Shown in pieces: positions 11,302 to 20,416 of a stretch of 48,936 nucleotides of DNA. Each line of letters opens with the position of its first letter. Within the stretch, counting starts at the first letter, position 1. Source of the DNA: an uncultured Bryobacteraceae bacterium (lineage in GTDB: Bacteria; Acidobacteriota; Terriglobia; Bryobacterales; Bryobacteraceae). Location: positions 1-48,936 of the forward strand of contig CATPCJ010000123.1 of NCBI GenBank assembly GCA_955652915.1, read 5' to 3'. Under the pieces are notes generated by a model. The model was given only the letters and a program-made list of their open reading frames with translations, ran no database searches and was not told where the DNA came from. The position numbers and the translations under genes were made by a program.

Positions 11302-11355
11302 TTGGCGCAAGCTGATAATTTCCTGTATTGTACCTGTAGCATGGAAACGCTTGCA
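11302..11355 (+). promoter_or_regulatory. candidate promoter and proximal operator before GH51
   Basis: TTGGCG (11302-11307) and TATTGT (11326-11331), 18 bp apart, are followed by the palindrome TGGAAACGCTTGCA (11342-11355), a full match to TGnAAnCGnTTnCA. The operator would cover about +4 to +18 of the transcript. The GH51 start lies about 100 bp further on. The operator is more certain than the promoter hexamers. Confidence 0.55.
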
Positions 11356-11455
11356 GTGACTCCGTCCCGCGTCTTGGGCCTTGCTTCAGAAGCGTTGGGC
11401 CCGATGAAAGCGGCGGGCCGTCCGCCGGCATAAAATCAACCTCAGCGAGGCAAAA

Positions 11456-13015
11456 GTGAAGAAAGCCAAAATGCTCTCCCGGCGCACCTTTTCGGCGGCA
11501 TTGGCCGCGTCCCCGTTCGTGGCGCTCTCCCAGCAGAGTTCCCTTCACGCGCGAATAAAGATCGACACGGAACGCGTGATTGGCGATATCGACCCAAAGA
11601 TTTATGGCAATTTCATCGAGCATCTCGGCCGGTGTATCGAGGGCGGAGTCTTTGATGAGAAATCGCCCCTCTCCGACTCCAACGGGTTCCGGCGCGATGT
11701 CTTCGACGCGGTCAAGAACCTGAACGTCACGCAACTGCGCTGGCCGGGAGGCAATTTCTCGTCCAATTACAACTGGAAGGACGGCATCGGCGCGCGGGAC
11801 CAGCGGCCGCCGCGGCTCGAGATGGCGTGGGGGACCGTGGAGAGCAATCGCTTCGGAACGCACGAGTTTCTTCAGTACGCGGAAATGATGAAGACCGAGC
11901 CATATATCTGCACGAACCTGGGCACCGGAAGCTGGGTGGATGCGCAACAGTGGGTGGAATACTGCAACTCTCTGCAGGACACGGCCATGACCAGGCTGCG
12001 GAAACAGAATGGCCGCCAAGATCCTTGGAAAGTGACTTATTGGGGACTTGGCAATGAGATGGACGGGCCTTGGCAGATGGGCCACCGCACGGCCGAGGAT
12101 TACGGCAAGTTCGCGCTGGAAGCGGCGAAGCTTATGAAATTTACGGATCCGAGCGTCAAGCTGGTCGCGGCGGGATCATCCAACTTCGGAACCGGCATCG
12201 ACTGGATCGGCTGGAATCGCACGGTGCTGGAGTATCTGAAGAACCACGCCGACTATCTGGCGATCCACATGTATGTGGGAAACCGGGATAACGATTTCGG
12301 CGACTTTCTGGCCAGCTCGGTTGGCCTCGACGAGCGGATCAAGACGACCGAGGGCGTGATCAACCAGGCACTATCCGGCGAACCTCGAAGCAAGCGCATC
12401 TACATCGCCTGGGATGAGTGGAACGTGTGGTATCGCGCTAGAGGACCGCAGCAGCGCGGGCGGCGCATTCTGGAAGAGCACTACAATCTGGAAGACGCGC
12501 TGGTGGTGGCGACCTTCCTGAACTCTTTCGTGAACCACGCGCACATCGTGAAGATGGCCAATATGGCCCAACTGGTAAACGTGATCGCGCCGATCTTCAC
12601 CAACGAAAAGGGGCTTTTCCTGCAGACCATTTACTACCCTCTGCAACTGTTCGCGAACAACAGCAAGGGCAAGGCGCTGGAGCTTTTTGTGGACAGCCCG
12701 AAATATCCTAATAAGCGCTTCGATGAAGTGCGGTACGTGGACGCGTCCGCCGCCTACGATAACGGCGTAGTGGTGTTGAATGTGGTCAACCGCCATCGCG
12801 ATCAGGCCATTGAAACGGAACTCGAGGTGGAAGACAAGCAGTTCGCCGGCCCGGTCGACATTTCCGAAGTCAACGGACCGGATATCAAATCGGAGAACAA
12901 TTTCGATTCGACTACCGTGAAGACGACTTCGCGCTCCGCCAGGGCCGACGGGCGCAAATTACGCTACAGCTTTCCGCCGCATTCCTTCACGATGTTGAAG
13001 GCGAAAGTCGGCTGA
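11456..13015 (+). CDS. exported GH51 alpha-L-arabinofuranosidase
   Basis: Predicted to release alpha-L-arabinofuranose from arabinan, arabinoxylan or arabinogalactan side chains. The clan-A TIM barrel shows the acid/base glutamate in GLGNEMDG (Glu201) and the nucleophile in IAWDEWNVWY (Glu321). A C-terminal beta-sandwich follows. The N-terminus reads LSRRTFSAALAASPFVALSQ, a twin-arginine-type signal, so export after folding is likely. The GTG start follows AGCGAGG. 519 aa, usual for the family. It heads a tight operon with a TonB receptor (16 bp) and a GH39 enzyme, preceded by two operator palindromes. Confidence 0.95.
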   Translation: MKKAKMLSRRTFSAALAASPFVALSQQSSLHARIKIDTERVIGDIDPKIYGNFIEHLGRCIEGGVFDEKSPLSDSNGFRRDVFDAVKNLNVTQLRWPGGNFSSNYNWKDGIGARDQRPPRLEMAWGTVESNRFGTHEFLQYAEMMKTEPYICTNLGTGSWVDAQQWVEYCNSLQDTAMTRLRKQNGRQDPWKVTYWGLGNEMDGPWQMGHRTAEDYGKFALEAAKLMKFTDPSVKLVAAGSSNFGTGIDWIGWNRTVLEYLKNHADYLAIHMYVGNRDNDFGDFLASSVGLDERIKTTEGVINQALSGEPRSKRIYIAWDEWNVWYRARGPQQRGRRILEEHYNLEDALVVATFLNSFVNHAHIVKMANMAQLVNVIAPIFTNEKGLFLQTIYYPLQLFANNSKGKALELFVDSPKYPNKRFDEVRYVDASAAYDNGVVVLNVVNRHRDQAIETELEVEDKQFAGPVDISEVNGPDIKSENNFDSTTVKTTSRSARADGRKLRYSFPPHSFTMLKAKVG

Positions 13016-13031
13016 TTGAAAGGAGCTAGCA

Positions 13032-16000
13032 ATGAAAACCTTACCGCTTTTGATCGTCTTTGGTTTGTCGGCTTGCGTTGCCTTCGCTCAGGTCCAAGCA
13101 GGCAGAATCGTTGGCACCGTCACGGATCCCAACAATGCAGTCATTCCAGGCGCGAAGGTGGCGATCACCAATACGGGGACCAACCAAACGCAGACTCTCC
13201 TGACTAATGGAGCGGGCGACTTTGCGCTGACGCCGGTTCACCCCGGAACTTATCGCGTAGAGGTCACCGCCAGCGGCTTCAGTGCGGCCGAAATCAACCA
13301 ACTGGAAGTGATCATAGGCCAGTCGGCCCGCGCGGATGTGATGCTGCGACTAGGCGAGACTTCCACGAAAATAGAAGTGCTGGCCACGGCCCCGCTCTTG
13401 AATACCGAGTCCGGCACCCTGGGGCAGGAAATCAGCAACAAGCAGATTACCGATCTACCTTTGAACGGACGCAGCTTTTACGAACTCGCACGGCTGACTC
13501 CCGGCGCTACGCTTCTGCCTGGGTCGGGTAATTTACTTCGGATCCGGGCGAACTTCGAATCCGGCACGTCGATCAGCGGCGTCGCGGGCAATCAGACCTC
13601 GTTTTATCTGGACGGCGTGGACACCACGGACCACCACCAGGGCGGCACGCTGATTCAAACCTCTATCGACGCTCTGGATGAATTCCAGATTCAGCAAAGT
13701 GAATACAGTGCCGAGTTCCGCAATGCCGGCGGACTGTTGAATGGAACCACCAAATCGGGGACGAATGCTTTCCATGGAGTTCTGTTTGAATTCCTCAGGA
13801 ATGACAAGCTGGACGCCCGTAACTTCTTTGCACTGACGCGCGACGTGCTCAAGCGCAACCAGTTCGGTGGCGGCATCGGCGGGCCGTTCTCCATTCCCAA
13901 ACTGTATAGCGGCAAAAACCGGACCTTCTTCTTCGTGAACTACGAAGCAATGCGGCAGCGCGCGGGCCAGGTTTTCAATGGCCTGGTTCCGTCGCCTGCG
14001 CAGAAAGCCGGCGATTTCAGCGCGCCGGGGCTGAATACCATCTATGATCCGGCGACCAAGTTGCCGTTTTCCGGAAACAAGATTCCTGCTGACCGAATTT
14101 CGGCGCAATCGAAGTTCTTCGCGAAGTACATACCAGACCCCAATTCCGGGAACCGCGCCATCTTCGCGCCCTCGGCGGCGCTGGATCAGGACCAGTTTAC
14201 AATTCGCGGGGACCAGACTGTCACCGCCAAGCACCGCGCATTTGTGCGTTGGAGCTTTATCAATTATCAGGAGCACGATCCCAACGCTTTTCCCGCTCTC
14301 GGATATGCCTCTCTGAATACTCGCGGGCAGAACGTGGTGGGGGCGTTGATCAGCAGTTTGACTCCAGCTCTCATCAATGAGGCCCGGTTTAGCTACCTGC
14401 CGAACGCGATCGACTTGCAGGCCTTCCAACAAGGCACTAACTTTTATGGACTCGCCGGAATTCCCGGGTTTGAAGAGACGGGTCATCGGCCGGGCGTGGC
14501 CGGATCGTTTCCCGATTTCTCCTGGAGCGGATACGCTTCGCTGAACGGATCGACGTTCGATCAGCGGCCCAAGACACAGGACCTTAAGGTAACGGAGTTC
14601 AACGACAGCCTTACCTGGGTGAAGGGCCGGCACATTTGGAAATTCGGCATGCAGTTTCGACACTGGGTTCCCTTGTTCACCGACAGCGGCGTTTATGAAG
14701 GGCAGTGGACCTTCAACGGCAGCATCACGCAAAATGCCGCCAAGCCGGGCGGAACGGGCGACGCGTTCGCGGATTTCATTCTCGGGATCCCATTCTCGGT
14801 TGGCCGCAACTTTCCGGCCGACACGTTCGGAGGGTACGCGAACTACTGGCACTTCTACGCTCAGGATGACTTCAAGGTCAACAGTCATCTGACACTGAAT
14901 CTGGGCCTCCGCTACGAGTACTCTCCTTGGCTCAATGGCTACAAAGGTCAGGTAGGAACCTTTCTGCCGAATTCTCCAAAGCCGATCGCGGTACAGGCTA
15001 TCGATCTAAGCGCGCAGTTCGCGGCGCCCACATCGAATGCCGTGTTCGGCAACCTGATTCAGACCTGCAGTCAGGCTGGCCTCGCCGAAGATTGTACTTC
15101 CACGGACAAGGCTCAGTGGGCGCCCCGCTTTGGTTTCGCCTGGCGTCCCGTCGGCGAAAAGACCGTAATCCGCGGCGGCTACGGCATCTTTTACGAGGTC
15201 GAGGGTAGCACAAACCGCGTGAACCACAACATGGTTCCTTATCAGCTCAATGAAACCGTCTTCAATGACGGGCTGCGTACAATGGCGAACTTTTTTGTGG
15301 GCCGGCCGATTGGAGGCGCAACAACCGCTCCGAGTCTGGCTGGAGGCTACCCACACATGCCGATGGGATACGATCAGCACTGGAGCTTCGGCGTGCAACG
15401 GCAACTCCCATTCAATAGCGTACTGGAAGTGGATTACGTGGGGAACAAGGGCTCGAACCTGTATGACGCCAATCCAATTAACAATCCTCCCGCGGGTGCC
15501 GGCGCCATTCAGCCAAGACGACCTTACCCGCTATTTGGAGGCATCACTTACAACGGGCAAGATACTTCCACTCACTACCACGCGCTCCAAGCTAAATTCC
15601 AGAAGCGTTTTTCGGACGGTGTGTGGTATCTCGTCTCCTACACTTGGTCAAAGAACATCAATGTTGGGAATGCACCCGCGGTGGGCGGCAATTACGCTTA
15701 CGAGAAAGCGCTGTCGGGGTTCGATATTCCGCAGAATCTGACCGCCAGCGGCGGGTTCGAACTCCCTTTCGGCAGGAGCAAAAGGTTCCTTTCAAACGCA
15801 AACCGGCTCACGGCCGGCCTGCTGGGCGGGTGGCAGTTGCAGGGCATTGCGGTTCTACGCAGCGGGCGTCCGTTCACGCCAACGATTTCACGCGATGTCT
15901 CGAACACCGGCATCGGCGGCCAGCGGCCTAATCGCCTGAGCTCCGGCAAATTAGATCATCCTACTATCGCCAATTGGTTCGACAAGAGTGCGTTTAACCT

Positions 16001-16262
16001 CCCGGCGAATTTCACATACGGTAACTCCGGCGCGAACATACTCCGTGAAGACCGCTTTAAGAATCTCGATCTCTCGTTGTTCAAGCAGTTTCAGATCAAC
16101 GAACGCGCCCGCATTCAGTTCCGCGCCGAGGCCTTCAATTTGACCAACACCGCGAGCTTTTCCGCGCCCGGCACCAACATCGACACGGCCTCGGGCGGGC
16201 TGGTCACGTCCACCATCAGCGCGCCACGAAACGTACAATTCGGATTGAAACTGAACTTCTGA
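13032..16262 (+). CDS. Oar-type TonB-dependent outer-membrane receptor
   Basis: Predicted importer of oligosaccharides across the outer membrane. Sec leader ending ACVAFAQ, then a carboxypeptidase-regulatory-like beta-sandwich (about residues 22-110: GRIVGTVTDPNNAVIPGAKV), a plug (LPLNGRSFYELARLTPGA and FYLDGVDTTD) and a long beta-barrel ending AEAFNLTNTASFSAPG and FGLKLNF, the terminal aromatic typical of outer-membrane barrels. 1076 aa. GAAAGGAG precedes the ATG. It lies between GH51 and GH39 with 16 and 2 bp gaps, so it very likely serves their products. No SusD-like partner is present, which is usual for acidobacterial receptors of this type. Confidence 0.93.
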   Translation: MKTLPLLIVFGLSACVAFAQVQAGRIVGTVTDPNNAVIPGAKVAITNTGTNQTQTLLTNGAGDFALTPVHPGTYRVEVTASGFSAAEINQLEVIIGQSARADVMLRLGETSTKIEVLATAPLLNTESGTLGQEISNKQITDLPLNGRSFYELARLTPGATLLPGSGNLLRIRANFESGTSISGVAGNQTSFYLDGVDTTDHHQGGTLIQTSIDALDEFQIQQSEYSAEFRNAGGLLNGTTKSGTNAFHGVLFEFLRNDKLDARNFFALTRDVLKRNQFGGGIGGPFSIPKLYSGKNRTFFFVNYEAMRQRAGQVFNGLVPSPAQKAGDFSAPGLNTIYDPATKLPFSGNKIPADRISAQSKFFAKYIPDPNSGNRAIFAPSAALDQDQFTIRGDQTVTAKHRAFVRWSFINYQEHDPNAFPALGYASLNTRGQNVVGALISSLTPALINEARFSYLPNAIDLQAFQQGTNFYGLAGIPGFEETGHRPGVAGSFPDFSWSGYASLNGSTFDQRPKTQDLKVTEFNDSLTWVKGRHIWKFGMQFRHWVPLFTDSGVYEGQWTFNGSITQNAAKPGGTGDAFADFILGIPFSVGRNFPADTFGGYANYWHFYAQDDFKVNSHLTLNLGLRYEYSPWLNGYKGQVGTFLPNSPKPIAVQAIDLSAQFAAPTSNAVFGNLIQTCSQAGLAEDCTSTDKAQWAPRFGFAWRPVGEKTVIRGGYGIFYEVEGSTNRVNHNMVPYQLNETVFNDGLRTMANFFVGRPIGGATTAPSLAGGYPHMPMGYDQHWSFGVQRQLPFNSVLEVDYVGNKGSNLYDANPINNPPAGAGAIQPRRPYPLFGGITYNGQDTSTHYHALQAKFQKRFSDGVWYLVSYTWSKNINVGNAPAVGGNYAYEKALSGFDIPQNLTASGGFELPFGRSKRFLSNANRLTAGLLGGWQLQGIAVLRSGRPFTPTISRDVSNTGIGGQRPNRLSSGKLDHPTIANWFDKSAFNLPANFTYGNSGANILREDRFKNLDLSLFKQFQINERARIQFRAEAFNLTNTASFSAPGTNIDTASGGLVTSTISAPRNVQFGLKLNF

Positions 16263-16264
16263 AA

Positions 16265-17935
16265 ATGCGTCACTCTATTCTTCTTCTGATAACCGCCAGT
16301 TCCGCGCTTGCGCAGAACACCGTCACCATTCGAGTCAACGCCGCGGAAACACTCGGACCCTTCAAACCGATTTATGGATATTTCGGCTACGACGAGCCGA
16401 ACTACACCTATACCCAGAACGGCCGCAAGCTAATTGGCGAGTTGGCGGGTCTGAGCGCCGTTCCGGTTTACATCCGCACTCATTTCATGCTCGCGACCGG
16501 CGACGGCACGCCAGGGTTGAAATGGGGATCGACCAATGCCTACACGGAAGATTCCTCCGGAAAGCCGGTATACGATTGGACGATCACCGACCGCATTTTC
16601 GACACGTATTTGCATGCCGGCGCAAAGCCATTCGTCGAGATCGGTTTTATGCCACAAGCTCTGTCGTCGAAACCGGAGCCGTATCGTCCCACCTGGGTTC
16701 CAGGCGCCGCCAACCGTGACTACTCCATCGGCTGGTCGTACCCGCCAAAGGATTACAGCAAGTGGGGCGAGCTCGTCTACCAGTGGGTCCGCCACAGCGT
16801 AGAGAAATACGGCAGAGAACAGGTTGAGTCCTGGTATTGGGAGGTTTGGAATGAGCCGGACATTTCTTACTGGCACGGGACGCCGGAAGAGTTCGACAAA
16901 CTTTACGATTACGCCGCGGATGCGGTAAAGCGCGCGCTGCCTTCGGCCAAGGTCGGCGGACCTGCTTCGACCGGGCCGGCTAACGCTCGCGCAGCCACGT
17001 TCCTGCGGCAGTTTCTGGAGCATTGCTACACAGGCGGGAATTCCGCGACGGGCGCGGTGGGGGCTCCGCTCGACTTCATCACTTACCACGCGAAAGGCCG
17101 GCCGGGTGTGGCCGAAGGTCACGTACGCATGGGACTCTCGAAGAACACCGAAGACGTAGACCGGGGATTTCAGATCGTGGGAGCGTTTCCGAAGTTCCGA
17201 AACCTGCCCATCGTGCTCAGCGAGTCGGATCCGGAAGGCTGCGCGGCGTGCTCGGCGCGCGTGTATCCTCAGAACGCATATCGCAACGGAACGCTTTATC
17301 CCGCATACACGGCGGTGATGCTGAAGAACATCTTGGAGCTTGCCGGCCGCGACAAGATGAACATCGCGGGCATGCTGACATGGGCCTTTGAATTCGAGGA
17401 CCAGCCGTACTTCGACGGTTTCCGGACGCTGGCCACTAACGGCGTCGACAAGCCGGTCTTAAACCTGTTCCGCATGGCTGGAATGATGGGCGCCAATCGT
17501 ATAAAGGCCGAGAGTAATAGCCGCGTGCCGTTACCGGAAATGCTAAAGGAGGGCGTGCGTGGCAACCCGGACGTGGACGCGCTCGCGGCCGCGTCGGATA
17601 GAACTATCTCGGTGCTGGCCTGGAATTATCACGACGACGATCTGCCTGGCCCGGCGGCGAATGTGCAGGTTGAGCTAGCAGGCATTCCTGCTGGCGCACG
17701 ACGCGTTTTGTTGCAGCACTACCGGATCGACGAAACACACAGCAATGCGTGGACTGCATGGAAGCGCATGGGCTCGCCACAATCGCCCAATGCGGAGCAG
17801 TACGCCACGCTCGAAGCAGCGGGGCAGTTGCAACAACTCGGTTCGCCAAGATGGATCGACATCCGGGAAGGCGCGGCGAAGCTGAACATCACGCTCCCGC
17901 GTCAAGCCGTCTCGCTTCTGCAGATCTCTTGGTAA
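16265..17935 (+). CDS. exported GH39 glycosidase (beta-xylosidase-like)
   Basis: Clan-A retaining glycosidase. The acid/base is in WEVWNEPD (Glu197) and the nucleophile in PIVLSESDPEGC (Glu320), the GH39 arrangement. Sec leader MRHSILLLITASSALAQ. A C-terminal beta-domain follows the barrel from about residue 450. 556 aa. GH39 includes beta-xylosidases, alpha-L-iduronidases and some arabinosidases; with GH51 and GH31 nearby a xylose- or arabinose-releasing role is most likely, but the substrate cannot be read from the sequence. The start lies 2 bp after the receptor stop, so this is the last gene of the operon. Confidence 0.88.
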   Translation: MRHSILLLITASSALAQNTVTIRVNAAETLGPFKPIYGYFGYDEPNYTYTQNGRKLIGELAGLSAVPVYIRTHFMLATGDGTPGLKWGSTNAYTEDSSGKPVYDWTITDRIFDTYLHAGAKPFVEIGFMPQALSSKPEPYRPTWVPGAANRDYSIGWSYPPKDYSKWGELVYQWVRHSVEKYGREQVESWYWEVWNEPDISYWHGTPEEFDKLYDYAADAVKRALPSAKVGGPASTGPANARAATFLRQFLEHCYTGGNSATGAVGAPLDFITYHAKGRPGVAEGHVRMGLSKNTEDVDRGFQIVGAFPKFRNLPIVLSESDPEGCAACSARVYPQNAYRNGTLYPAYTAVMLKNILELAGRDKMNIAGMLTWAFEFEDQPYFDGFRTLATNGVDKPVLNLFRMAGMMGANRIKAESNSRVPLPEMLKEGVRGNPDVDALAAASDRTISVLAWNYHDDDLPGPAANVQVELAGIPAGARRVLLQHYRIDETHSNAWTAWKRMGSPQSPNAEQYATLEAAGQLQQLGSPRWIDIREGAAKLNITLPRQAVSLLQISW

Positions 17936-17982
17936 ACCTTCTCCTTGCGCTGGAACATCGAGCGTTGCCCCTTGGGGAGCTA

Positions 17983-18019
17983 TGTAATCGCTTGCATCAC
18001 TGCTCTCGCGTGTCATAAT
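17983..18019 (+). promoter_or_regulatory. operator and candidate promoter before GH31
   Basis: TGTAATCGCTTGCA (17983-17996) fully matches TGnAAnCGnTTnCA. It overlaps a possible -35 TTGCAT (17992-17997), which is 16 bp from CATAAT (18014-18019). Because CATAAT covers the ATG at 18018, the GH31 start at 18033 is preferred. The operator is well supported, the promoter less so. Confidence 0.55.
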
Positions 18020-18032
18020 GACCGAAGCCCCG

Positions 18033-20252
18033 ATGCCCCTTTCACGACGTCAATGGTTACAGGCCACCAGTGCGGCTCTTCTTGCACCAGGAAGTCAACG
18101 CGCCGGCGAATCCGCGCTGACCGTCGCCGGGCAGGACGTCGAGCTCCGCATCGTCCCGGTGAGTCCCAGCACATTTCGAATTTCTGTACTTCCGATCCGC
18201 GACGGTCAGCTCATTGCCGTGCCTCTCGATGGTTCACTCGTCGAAGAATCTTGGGCGGCCCCGCTGGCCATACTGCGTGGGGACGGACGCGCGCAAACCA
18301 TCCAATCGGGCGGCGTGCGAGTCAAGATAACGCCCAACCCGCTGGCGCTCACCATCGCAACAGCGAAGGGTGAAACGATACAGCAGCTCAAGATCGACCG
18401 GGAAACGGGCGTCGTCTCCTTCGCTACCGGGAACGCGCCGCTGCTCGGATTAGGCGAGGGTGGTCCGCAATTCGACCGCCGCGGTTCCACCGACCGCATG
18501 CGCAGCGGCCAGGGTGGCTATCAACTCCGCACTCACGGCGGCCGCGTACCCATTCCATGGCTCATTGGAACCGAGGGGTGGGCCATGTTCATCCACCAGC
18601 CCTTTGGCACGTTCGATTTCACCGGACCGGAAAGCAAATTCCAGCCCACCGCACCCGCGGCGGCGCTTCCGCTCGACATTTTCTTCGTGGCCTCGCGCGA
18701 GCCGGCGACTATCATGGCCGAGTATGCGCGTATCACCGGGCGCGCGGAAATGCCGCCACTGTGGAGTTTCGGATACCAGCAGTCCCACCGGACGCTCGCC
18801 GGCCGCGAGGAAATTCTCGAAGAGGCAAGAATCTTTCGCGAGAAGAAGCTGCCCTGCGATGCGCTGATCTATTTGGGAACGGGCTTCTGTCCCTCGGGTT
18901 GGAACACGAATAACGGCGAATTCGAGTTCAACAAGAAAGTTTTCCCGGATCCTAAGCCGATCTTCGATCAGTTTCACGCCGGGCATTTCAAGGTTGTGCC
19001 GCACGTCGTGATCAAAACGCGATCGCTCCATGGCACGGTTCACGATCCGTGCGATCCAGGGCAGCCCGCCGAGGAGCAGGCCAGTTGCTACTGGAAGGCG
19101 CACAGCGAGATTTTCGCGCTGGGAGTGGATGGCTGGTGGCCGGACGAGGGTGATCCGCTCAACATAGCATCGCGCCTGGCTCGCAATCGAATGTATTGGG
19201 AGGGGCCTCAAGTCGATCGACCCAACCAGCGGCCGTACGCTCTGCACCGCAATGGATACGCGGGCATGCAGCGTTACGCGTCGTTCCTGTGGTCGGGCGA
19301 TGTCTACTCCACTTGGGAGACGCTGCGTACTCATATTCCCGTCGCCATTAACACCGGTCTCAGCGGCATTCCTTACTGGGGCACGGACATTGGCGGATTT
19401 GTCCCCACCAGGGAATTCACCGCGGAGCTGTACCTGCGCTGGTTCCAGTTTGGAGCATTTTGCACGCTGTTCCGATCGCATGGCCGTAATTGGAAGCTGC
19501 GTCTGCCGTGGGGCTGGAACACGGGCGATCCCGGACCCATCGAGATCGGCAATTATAACGGCGCGGCCATTCCCGGTGCGGATCAATTACACAACACGCA
19601 GGTGGAACCCATTTGCCGTAAATATCTGGAGCTCCGCTACCGCATGTTGCCTTACTTGTACAGCGCGGTGCGCGAGTGTGCCGTTACCGGCCTGCCGGTA
19701 ATGCGCGCGCTATGGCTACATTATCCGGACGATTCAGCCGCCGTGGCGCGCGGAGACGAATATCTTTGGGGCCGAAATGTGCTGGTGGCGCCGGTGGTAG
19801 AGCAGGGCGCCACGTCGCGCCAGCTTTATCTGCCGCGCGGCGAATGGTACGATTTTTGGACCGGTGAACGTCATGAAGGCGGCCGCGAAATCAGCCGCCA
19901 AGTGGATCTCGAAACAACTCCGCTTTATGTTCGCGCCGGATCGATCTTGCCGCTCGGTCCCGTTAAGCAGTACACCGCACAAAAGGTGGATGAGCCGCTC
20001 ACGATTTCGATTTATCCGGGCGCCGATGCTTCGTTCCTGCTGTACGAGGACGATGGCAGCTCGTTCAACTACCGCAAGGGTGAGTGGATGGGAGTGCAAA
20101 TGAACTGGAACGATACACGCCGCGTGCTGACAATTCGTCTCGCTAAAGGATCGCGATTGCTGCCTCCCTTGCGGCGCAACGTCCTGGTGAAAATGGACAA
20201 TGTGACGCGGCCGGCAGTCTTTTCCGGACATCCTTTAGAGATACGCTTGTGA
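18033..20252 (+). CDS. exported GH31 alpha-glycosidase (alpha-xylosidase/alpha-glucosidase type)
   Basis: Retaining alpha-glycosidase. The nucleophile aspartate is in GVDGWWPDEGDP (about Asp371) and the acid/base aspartate in LWSGDVYSTW (about Asp423). The N-terminal beta-sandwich, the FGYQQSHRT barrel start and C-terminal beta-domains are all present. The start MPLSRRQWLQATSAALLAPG forms a twin-arginine-type leader; an ATG 15 bp earlier is also open but falls in the likely -10 element. About 739 aa. GH31 members in cell-wall clusters often remove alpha-xylose from xyloglucan. It has its own operator-promoter region, separate from the GH51 operon. Confidence 0.92.
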   Translation: MPLSRRQWLQATSAALLAPGSQRAGESALTVAGQDVELRIVPVSPSTFRISVLPIRDGQLIAVPLDGSLVEESWAAPLAILRGDGRAQTIQSGGVRVKITPNPLALTIATAKGETIQQLKIDRETGVVSFATGNAPLLGLGEGGPQFDRRGSTDRMRSGQGGYQLRTHGGRVPIPWLIGTEGWAMFIHQPFGTFDFTGPESKFQPTAPAAALPLDIFFVASREPATIMAEYARITGRAEMPPLWSFGYQQSHRTLAGREEILEEARIFREKKLPCDALIYLGTGFCPSGWNTNNGEFEFNKKVFPDPKPIFDQFHAGHFKVVPHVVIKTRSLHGTVHDPCDPGQPAEEQASCYWKAHSEIFALGVDGWWPDEGDPLNIASRLARNRMYWEGPQVDRPNQRPYALHRNGYAGMQRYASFLWSGDVYSTWETLRTHIPVAINTGLSGIPYWGTDIGGFVPTREFTAELYLRWFQFGAFCTLFRSHGRNWKLRLPWGWNTGDPGPIEIGNYNGAAIPGADQLHNTQVEPICRKYLELRYRMLPYLYSAVRECAVTGLPVMRALWLHYPDDSAAVARGDEYLWGRNVLVAPVVEQGATSRQLYLPRGEWYDFWTGERHEGGREISRQVDLETTPLYVRAGSILPLGPVKQYTAQKVDEPLTISIYPGADASFLLYEDDGSSFNYRKGEWMGVQMNWNDTRRVLTIRLAKGSRLLPPLRRNVLVKMDNVTRPAVFSGHPLEIRL

Positions 20253-20259
20253 TTCAAGT

Positions 20260-20284
20260 GGCGGCTGTAGACGCGCAAGCCGCC
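20260..20284 (+). terminator. hairpin after GH31
   Basis: GGCGGCT and AGCCGCC form a 7-bp GC stem around an 11-base loop. No T-run follows, so it may be a weak terminator or just a stable 3' end. Confidence 0.4.
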
Positions 20285-20302
20285 GTCTTGGCCAAATGAT
20301 GC

Positions 20303-20331
20303 TTGACACGGAAATTGTGAGCGCTTACACT
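20303..20331 (+). promoter_or_regulatory. strong promoter with embedded operator before the second TonB receptor
   Basis: A perfect -35 TTGACA (20303-20308) lies 17 bp from TACACT (20326-20331). The palindrome TGTGAGCGCTTACA (20316-20329), one base off TGnAAnCGnTTnCA, covers the spacer and the -10, so a bound repressor would block RNA polymerase. The receptor starts 86 bp downstream. Confidence 0.75.
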
Positions 20332-20416
20332 ATTTCAAATACGCGAGTCAGCTCGGCCAACCGGCGCGCTGACAAGCGGTCGGCAAGCGTTTTCAGCCGA
20401 AAAGGGGCATCTAACC

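Noticed and set aside
11341-11433. 30-codon frame (METLAVTPSRVLGLAS...) before GH51 as a leader peptide
   Set aside because: No ribosome site; its start lies within the operator palindrome and it has no regulatory codon run.
13533-14888. 451-codon minus-strand frame opposite the first TonB receptor
   Set aside because: Shadow frame over conserved plug and barrel sequence on the plus strand.
18450-19586. 378-codon minus-strand frame opposite GH31
   Set aside because: It runs antisense through both GH31 catalytic motifs and shows no family features.
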